DNA of 64,000 bases, taken from positions 1 through 64,000 of the forward strand of contig NZ_LMCW01000016.1 of NCBI RefSeq assembly GCF_001424945.1. The letters are read 5' to 3'. The notes beneath the pieces are model-generated. The model did no database searches, had not been told where the DNA came from, and saw nothing but the letters and a program-made list of their open reading frames with translations. A program made the position numbers and the translations under genes. Shown piece after piece: positions 59,067 to 64,000 of this stretch (positions within the stretch are counted from its first letter, which is position 1; each line of letters begins with the position of its first letter). This DNA is from Rhizobium sp. Root1203. Its GTDB lineage: Bacteria; Pseudomonadota; Alphaproteobacteria; Rhizobiales; Rhizobiaceae.

Positions 59067-60185
59067 TCAACGACTGGCGCGGGCAAGCGCGTGGTCGATC
59101 AATCGATCGATGATCTCGGGATAGGGGACACCACTCGCGGCCATTGCCTTGGAATACATGCTGATATCGGTAAAGCCGGGGATCGTGTTGAGTTCGTTGA
59201 CGATGAACCTCATGTCGGCGGTAAGGAAAAAGTCGACACGCGCCATGCCGTCGCAGCCGAGCGCCTTGAACGCCAGCCCGGCGGCCTGCCGGATCTCATC
59301 CTCGACCTCCTTCGGCAATTGTGCCGGAACCCTCAGAACGGCGCCGCTCTCATCGATGTATTTCGCTTCGTAGCTATAAAAGCCGTGGCTCTCCGAGGGC
59401 GCAATCTCGCCCGGCAGAGAAATGAATATGCTGCCGTCGGCATGCTCCAGCACGCTGCATTCGACCTCCCGTCCGCGAATGAACTCCTCGGCAAGCAGCT
59501 TGCGGTCGTACTTGAAGCCTTCGGCCAGCGCGGCGGCGAAGTCCTCGGCCCTCGTTACCTTGCTGACGCCGACTGAAGAGCCCTGGCGCGCGGGCTTGAT
59601 AAAGATCGGGAGGCCGAGTGTGTCGACCAGGTCATCAAAGGACGGCGTGTCGCCGGCGTGAATGCAGACCGATCTTGCCACCGGCAGGCCTGCATCCCTG
59701 AGCAGCCGCTTGGCGATATCCTTGTCGATGGCGGTTGCCGAGCCCAGTATGCCGCAGCCGGCGAGAGGCACGCGGGCGACCTCGGCCAATCCCTGTATCG
59801 AGCCGTCTTCGCCGTGCATCCCGTGCAGGACCGGGAAAAGGATGTCGATGCGCGGCAGCTCGAATGCGGGTACCCCTTCTGAGATGGCGATCAACCGGCC
59901 GAAGCCGCCCGGCAGCAGGCAAAGCTCCGTTGCGCCCCCCATCGTTGCGGCGGTCGACAGATCCGCCGTCGGATCCAGCATCGTCCAACGTCCGTCTTTC
60001 GTGACATAGACCGGGACCACGTCGTAGCGTTCCGGATCGAGCGCTTTCAGGACATTTGTAGCCGAGAGGATCGACACATCGTGTTCCGGCGACCGGCCGC
60101 CGAACAGAACCGCCACGCGCCGCCGCGGAATTGCCGATCGGTCCGCGTTGTCGTTCGGCTTTGCGTTCGGAAATGTGCCCGTCAT
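59067..60185 (-). CDS. ddlA: D-alanine--D-alanine ligase
   Basis: ATP-grasp ligase making the D-Ala-D-Ala of peptidoglycan. 372 residues from ATG 60185 (GAGGG upstream). VLFGGRSPEHDVSILSA, LHGMHGEDGSIQG, KPARQGSSVGVSK and NELNTIPGFT are canonical Ddl motifs with the expected catalytic serine and ATP/Mg sites. It is larger than DdlB and not part of a mur/fts cluster, so it is probably a second (DdlA-type) enzyme. The symbol is inferred on that basis. Confidence 0.88.
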   Translation of the reverse strand: MTGTFPNAKPNDNADRSAIPRRRVAVLFGGRSPEHDVSILSATNVLKALDPERYDVVPVYVTKDGRWTMLDPTADLSTAATMGGATELCLLPGGFGRLIAISEGVPAFELPRIDILFPVLHGMHGEDGSIQGLAEVARVPLAGCGILGSATAIDKDIAKRLLRDAGLPVARSVCIHAGDTPSFDDLVDTLGLPIFIKPARQGSSVGVSKVTRAEDFAAALAEGFKYDRKLLAEEFIRGREVECSVLEHADGSIFISLPGEIAPSESHGFYSYEAKYIDESGAVLRVPAQLPKEVEDEIRQAAGLAFKALGCDGMARVDFFLTADMRFIVNELNTIPGFTDISMYSKAMAASGVPYPEIIDRLIDHALARASR

Positions 60186-60219
60186 GAATAGTGCCCTCAA
60201 TCTTTCCCGGTTCGGATGC

Positions 60220-60840
60220 TCAGAGTGTTATGGCGATGCCGCGATTGGCGAAGAAGCGGTCGAAGTTCGACACCGGCAAGGCGACATTCGCCTGGCTGTT
60301 CCGGTCATGGCCGGACGGGTTGTGAAAACGGATGATGTCCGGGCTTGCGTCCGTGATGAGGACGAGATGCCCGCCTTTTGACGGCGGCTCTCGGTCGGGC
60401 CAGCGAATCTGGCTGTTCACCGAGGCTATGAAAAATGTCCTGCTCTGGAGAAGCCCGGGGAGGTCGCTTGTCGGAAGACCGGTGATCGTCTCCGCCTTGA
60501 GACCGAATGTCTCGGCAACGAATGTGACGAACGGCGCGTAGATCAGGCCCTTGATGGAGCGATCGGCTTCATTGACCACATAGCCACCGAAGGCGGTGCA
60601 GGCCCTGGCAAGGTCGATGGTCCGGTGAATTTCGCCGCGTGCGGCCAGGACCATCTTCAGGCACGCCATGCCGCAGATATTGCTGGCCCAGTGGGCATAT
60701 TCCTCCGCCGTTTCCGCGCCGGATTCCCGCCAGAGTGGATCGTCGAGGAGGGCCGATGCGCCTTGCGTGACGACCGGCATGGTCATCGCCGGCGTTTCCC
60801 ACTGGCTGAAATAGGGTACCGCTAGGGTGTCGGCTCTCAT
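60220..60840 (-). CDS. C39-like cysteine peptidase domain protein
   Basis: 206 residues from ATG 60840 (GAGGG upstream). The papain-fold C39_2 signature is visible: WASNICGMACLKMVLAA (nucleophile C56), then GGHLVLITDASPD (histidine) and FHNPSGHD (asparagine). No signal peptide or transmembrane helix, so it is predicted to be cytosolic, unlike bacteriocin-processing ABC peptidases. It ends 34 bases before ddl on the same strand. Substrate unknown. Confidence 0.8.
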   Translation of the reverse strand: MRADTLAVPYFSQWETPAMTMPVVTQGASALLDDPLWRESGAETAEEYAHWASNICGMACLKMVLAARGEIHRTIDLARACTAFGGYVVNEADRSIKGLIYAPFVTFVAETFGLKAETITGLPTSDLPGLLQSRTFFIASVNSQIRWPDREPPSKGGHLVLITDASPDIIRFHNPSGHDRNSQANVALPVSNFDRFFANRGIAITL

Positions 60841-60964
60841 GAAATCCCTCGGCAATCAATCAACTATGCCCGTAAGCTCGGCGAACAAAGCGACGCTTTT
60901 GCGGCTGAAAAATGTACCGATTGAGATGTTATGATTGCGCGAATACCGGCGCGGTCCGGAAACG

Positions 60965-60997
60965 AAAAAGCCCCCGCAACATCTCCGTCGCGAGGGC
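60965..60997 (-). terminator. Rho-independent terminator of secA
   Basis: On the minus strand GCCCTCGC (60997-60990) pairs with GCGGGGGC (60977-60970), one G-T pair, loop of 12, followed by five T residues (60969-60965). It is 27 bases past the secA stop. Confidence 0.8.
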
Positions 60998-61023
60998 CTC
61001 ATCCTAACGTAATCAAGCCGGCC

Positions 61024-63738
61024 TTAAGCCTGTTCGAAAGCGCCGTGGCAATGCTTGTACTTCTTGCCCGAGCCGCAGGGGCAGACCTCGTTGCGGCCGA
61101 CCTTGCCCCACGTGGAGGGGTCATCCGGATTGCGGCTTTCCGGGGCGACAATAACTTCAGAAGCCTGATAGGTCGGCGCGAAGTCGTCTTCGCCGGTATC
61201 CGGGTCGAAGTGATGGGCCTGCATCAGAGGTGGTTCCGGCTCGGCCGGAGCCTGCTGCACGAGTTCGACACGCATCAGCTGGGCAGTGACGGCCTGGCGG
61301 AGATTGTTGAGCAGTGACGTGAAGAGTTCGAACGCTTCCGACTTGTATTCCTGCAATGGATCGCGCTGGGCGTAGCCGCGGAAGCCGACTACCGAGCGAA
61401 GATGGTCGAGGTTGACGATGTGTTCGCGCCACAGGGCATCGAGCGTCTGCATGACGATCGAGCGCTCGACATAGTGCATGATGTCGTCGCCGAAACGTTC
61501 TGCCTTCTCGGTGAAGAGCGCGTTTGCGGCTTCGGTGAGACGTTCGCGAATATCGTCTTCGCCGATGCCTTCTTCCTTGACCCAATCCTCGACCGGCAGG
61601 TCGAGATTGAGCAGCGCGCTCGTCTGTTCCTTCAGGCCGACGGCATCCCACTGTTCGGCGTAGGCGCGCTCGGGGATGTGCTTCTCGACCAGGTCTTCGA
61701 TTACCTCACGGCGCATGTCCGAAACGGTCTCGGAGATATTGGTCGATTCCATGAGCTCCAGACGCTGTTCGAAGACCACCTTGCGCTGGTCGTTCAGAAC
61801 GTCGTCATATTTGAGCAGGTTCTTACGGATGTCGAAGTTGCGGGCTTCGACTTTCTTCTGCGCGCGCTCCAGAGCCTTGTTGATCCAGGGGTGGACGATT
61901 GCCTCGCCCTCCTTGAGACCCAGCTTGGTCAGCATGCTGTCCATGCGGTCGGAGCCGAAGATGCGCATCAGGTCGTCCTGAAGCGACAGGTAGAACTTCG
62001 AACGCCCCGGGTCGCCCTGACGGCCAGAACGACCGCGCAGCTGATTGTCGATACGGCGGCTTTCGTGGCGTTCGGTGGCGATGACATAGAGACCGCCGGC
62101 GGTAATCGCCTTCTGCTTCAGTTCCTTGATTTCCTCGACGATGGCAGCGATCCTGGCGTCACGCTCGGGGCCGGGCTCGACTTCGCCGAGCTCGCGTTCG
62201 ATCCGCATGTCGAGGTTGCCGCCGAGCTGGATGTCGGTACCACGACCCGCCATGTTGGTGGCGATCGTGACGGAACCCGGCACGCCGGCCTGGGCGACGA
62301 TATAGGCTTCCTGCTCGTGGTAGCGGGCGTTCAGGACCTGAAAGTTCTTGAAGCCCTGCTTGCGCATCATCTCGGCGAGCAATTCCGACTTCTCGATCGA
62401 GGTGGTGCCGACGAGAACCGGCTGGCCGCGCTTCTGGGCCTCGGCGATCTCGGCAATAATCGCCTTGAACTTTTCTTCGAAGGTCCGGTAGACCTCGTCG
62501 TCCTCGTCGATACGCTGGATCGGCAGGTTGGTCGGCACCTCGATGACGTCGAGGCCGTAGATGTTGCCGAATTCTTCCGCTTCCGTCTGCGCCGTACCGG
62601 TCATGCCGCCAAGCTTGCCGTACATGCGGAAGTAATTCTGGAAGGTAATCTGCGCCAGCGTCTGGTTTTCCGGCTGGATCTTGACGTGTTCCTTGGCTTC
62701 GAGGGCCTGATGCTGACCTTCCGAATAACGGCGACCCGGCATCATGCGGCCGGTGAATTCGTCGATGATGACGATTTCATCGTTGCGGACGATGTAGTCC
62801 TTGTCGCGCTGGAACAGCTTGTGGGCCTTCAGCGCGTTGTTGACGTGGTGGACGATCGCGACGTTCTCGATGTCGTAGAGCCCCGTGCCCTTCAGCAGTC
62901 CAGCGTCGCGCAGCAGGTTTTCCAGCTTCTCGGTGCCTTCCTCGGAGAAGTTGGCGGAGCGCTGCTTCTCGTCGATCTCGTAGTCGCCTTCGGCGAGCAG
63001 CGGTATATAGGCATCGATCGTGTTGTAGAGATCGGAGCGGTCGTCCAGCGGTCCGGAGATGATCAGCGGCGTGCGCGCCTCGTCCACCAGGATCGAGTCC
63101 ACTTCGTCGACGATCGCGAAGTTGTGGCCGCGCTGGACCATCTGGTTCTTCTCGTACTTCATGTTATCGCGCAGATAATCGAAGCCGAGCTCGTTGTTGG
63201 TGGCGTAGGTGACGTCGCAGGCGTATGCGGCGGCGCGCTCCTCGTCCGAGAGGCCGTGGACGATAACCCCGGTCGTCAGGCCGAGGAAGCCGTAGACCCG
63301 GCCCATCGTGGCGGCGTCGCGCTGCGCGAGATAATCGTTGACGGTGACGACGTGCACGCCCTTGCCCGACAGTGCGTTGAGGTAGACCGGCAGCGTCGCA
63401 ACGAGCGTCTTGCCTTCGCCGGTCTTCATTTCGGCGATCGCGTTCGAATGCAGGATCATCCCGCCGACGAGCTGTACGTCAAAAGGTCGCATGCCGAGAA
63501 CGCGGCGCGAGGCCTCGCGAGCGACGGCGAAAGCCGGGACGAGGATGTCGTCCAGCGTCTTGCCTTCCGCCAGCAGCCTGCGAAACTCGACCGTCTGGGC
63601 AGCGAGCTGCTCGTCGGACAGCGCCTTCGTCTTTTCTTCAATCGCATTGATTGCGTCGACGTTCGGCTGGAAGGACCGCACGCGGCGATCGTTGGCAGAG
63701 CCAAATATTTTGCGGGCTATACCGCCAAAGCTGACCAT
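61024..63738 (-). CDS. secA: Preprotein translocase ATPase SecA
   Basis: Motor that drives unfolded preproteins through SecYEG. 904 residues, full length. Walker A is GEGKTLVATL, preceded by MKT; Walker B DEVDSILVDEAR; the second nucleotide domain carries GRGTDIQLGG and RHESRRIDNQLRGRSGRQGDPG. The C-terminal zinc-binding SEC-C motif CPCGSGKKYKHCHG is intact. It is followed by a clear terminator. Confidence 0.98.
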   Translation of the reverse strand: MVSFGGIARKIFGSANDRRVRSFQPNVDAINAIEEKTKALSDEQLAAQTVEFRRLLAEGKTLDDILVPAFAVAREASRRVLGMRPFDVQLVGGMILHSNAIAEMKTGEGKTLVATLPVYLNALSGKGVHVVTVNDYLAQRDAATMGRVYGFLGLTTGVIVHGLSDEERAAAYACDVTYATNNELGFDYLRDNMKYEKNQMVQRGHNFAIVDEVDSILVDEARTPLIISGPLDDRSDLYNTIDAYIPLLAEGDYEIDEKQRSANFSEEGTEKLENLLRDAGLLKGTGLYDIENVAIVHHVNNALKAHKLFQRDKDYIVRNDEIVIIDEFTGRMMPGRRYSEGQHQALEAKEHVKIQPENQTLAQITFQNYFRMYGKLGGMTGTAQTEAEEFGNIYGLDVIEVPTNLPIQRIDEDDEVYRTFEEKFKAIIAEIAEAQKRGQPVLVGTTSIEKSELLAEMMRKQGFKNFQVLNARYHEQEAYIVAQAGVPGSVTIATNMAGRGTDIQLGGNLDMRIERELGEVEPGPERDARIAAIVEEIKELKQKAITAGGLYVIATERHESRRIDNQLRGRSGRQGDPGRSKFYLSLQDDLMRIFGSDRMDSMLTKLGLKEGEAIVHPWINKALERAQKKVEARNFDIRKNLLKYDDVLNDQRKVVFEQRLELMESTNISETVSDMRREVIEDLVEKHIPERAYAEQWDAVGLKEQTSALLNLDLPVEDWVKEEGIGEDDIRERLTEAANALFTEKAERFGDDIMHYVERSIVMQTLDALWREHIVNLDHLRSVVGFRGYAQRDPLQEYKSEAFELFTSLLNNLRQAVTAQLMRVELVQQAPAEPEPPLMQAHHFDPDTGEDDFAPTYQASEVIVAPESRNPDDPSTWGKVGRNEVCPCGSGKKYKHCHGAFEQA

Positions 63739-63983
63739 ATGACTGGTCCTTTCTCAATATACTTCCCCGGCTTTTCTTATCCGCGGCCCGGCCGAAATTC
63801 AGGCGCACGTCTCGAAACGCCAGGAAACTGTTCTGGACGCGAGGTTGCGTGACAGATAAGAGGGGGGTCGAATGATGTCAACGGATTTGGCTGATATAGA
63901 AAGGCCACATTCCGGTGTTGATGGCTGTTTCAGGCTGGATTCACGAAGTTGAAGCCGGTGGTTTAACTGTGAAGGGTTATTTG

Positions 63984-64000
63984 ATGTTGAACTACAACAA
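63984..64000 (+). CDS. Possible start of a gene divergent from secA (cut by the window edge)
   Basis: ATG 63984 is preceded by GAAGGG at 63971-63976 with seven bases of spacing; only MLNYN is visible. In many Rhizobiaceae the gene divergent from secA encodes a parvulin-type peptidyl-prolyl isomerase, and a start here would fit, but five codons are not enough to decide. The rest of 63739-63983 shows no other gene. Confidence 0.35.

Noticed and set aside
61402..63852. Rightward 816-codon open frame
   Set aside because: Antisense of secA, whose motifs are complete on the minus strand; long antisense frames are expected in GC-rich codon-biased genes.
1..64000. CRISPR arrays, prophage, integron or toxin-antitoxin modules
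   Set aside because: No regularly spaced direct repeats, phage structural genes, attachment-site pairs next to the tRNA, or known toxin/antitoxin pairs were seen.

Overview
The window reads as chromosomal DNA of a Rhizobiaceae alphaproteobacterium (Sinorhizobium/Ensifer, Rhizobium or Agrobacterium type). Support comes from the GC-rich codon use and from several gene neighbourhoods typical of that family: an F1-only atpHAGDC operon, argH-lptM-lysA-TIGR02302 with divergent tlpA, hisC-tyrC followed by DUF2125, ChaC and plsC genes, ftsEX, hpt-cpdR, and secA. It is mostly core genome, with no prophage, integron, conjugation or CRISPR region. The only mobile DNA is a transposase tail at the left edge.

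Layout. 1-3.7 kb: IS630-type transposase C-terminus and terminator, TraB/GumN-like exported protein, xerC, a divergent acyltransferase, and what looks like an internally deleted AAA ATPase relic. 3.8-11.8 kb: priA, a small membrane protein, then the F1 ATP synthase operon closed by a clear terminator. 11.9-20.3 kb: an SDR, an ArsR-type and a LysR-type regulator, then the soluble NAD-dependent molybdenum formate dehydrogenase operon fdsGBA-fdhD-fdsD, preceded by an ATAG-N7-CTAT dyad and a TATAAT box. 20.3-30.2 kb: cupin and glyoxalase II, a methyltransferase, hisC-tyrC, DUF2125, ChaC, plsC, YdcF, ftsEX and a DUF3426-like membrane protein. 30.2-38.6 kb: hpt, cpdR, an unrecognised conserved-looking gene, TIGR02302, lysA, lptM, argH, tlpA and a RIME-like palindromic repeat.

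38.6-50.3 kb: hbd, etfA, etfB, rhomboid protease, PduO-type adenosyltransferase, HIG1 protein, SDR, YihY, gluQ, an AlkA-type glycosylase, HNH endonuclease, dsbB, a YqaA/VTT protein and a cation:proton antiporter with a cyclic-nucleotide-binding domain. 50.5-64 kb: two small unknown genes, tRNA-Leu(CAA), an MFS/TetR pair sharing an operator-like palindrome, an aldo/keto reductase, an acyl-CoA synthetase, then a leftward run (C39-like peptidase, D-Ala-D-Ala ligase, flippase, BioF2/FemAB-like acyltransferase) that is the best candidate for an under-described envelope locus. secA ends the window, with the possible start of a divergent gene at the right edge.

Functional links: ATP synthesis (F1), formate oxidation to NADH, electron transfer from acyl-CoA dehydrogenation (ETF with 3-hydroxyacyl-CoA dehydrogenase), amino-acid synthesis (tyrC/hisC, lysA, argH), cell-cycle and division control (ftsEX, cpdR, both with CtrA-like TTAACCAT boxes upstream), thiol chemistry (tlpA, dsbB, ChaC, glyoxalase II) and envelope assembly (plsC, lptM, ddl, flippase, secA). 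All functions are assigned by reading motifs; no database search was run.
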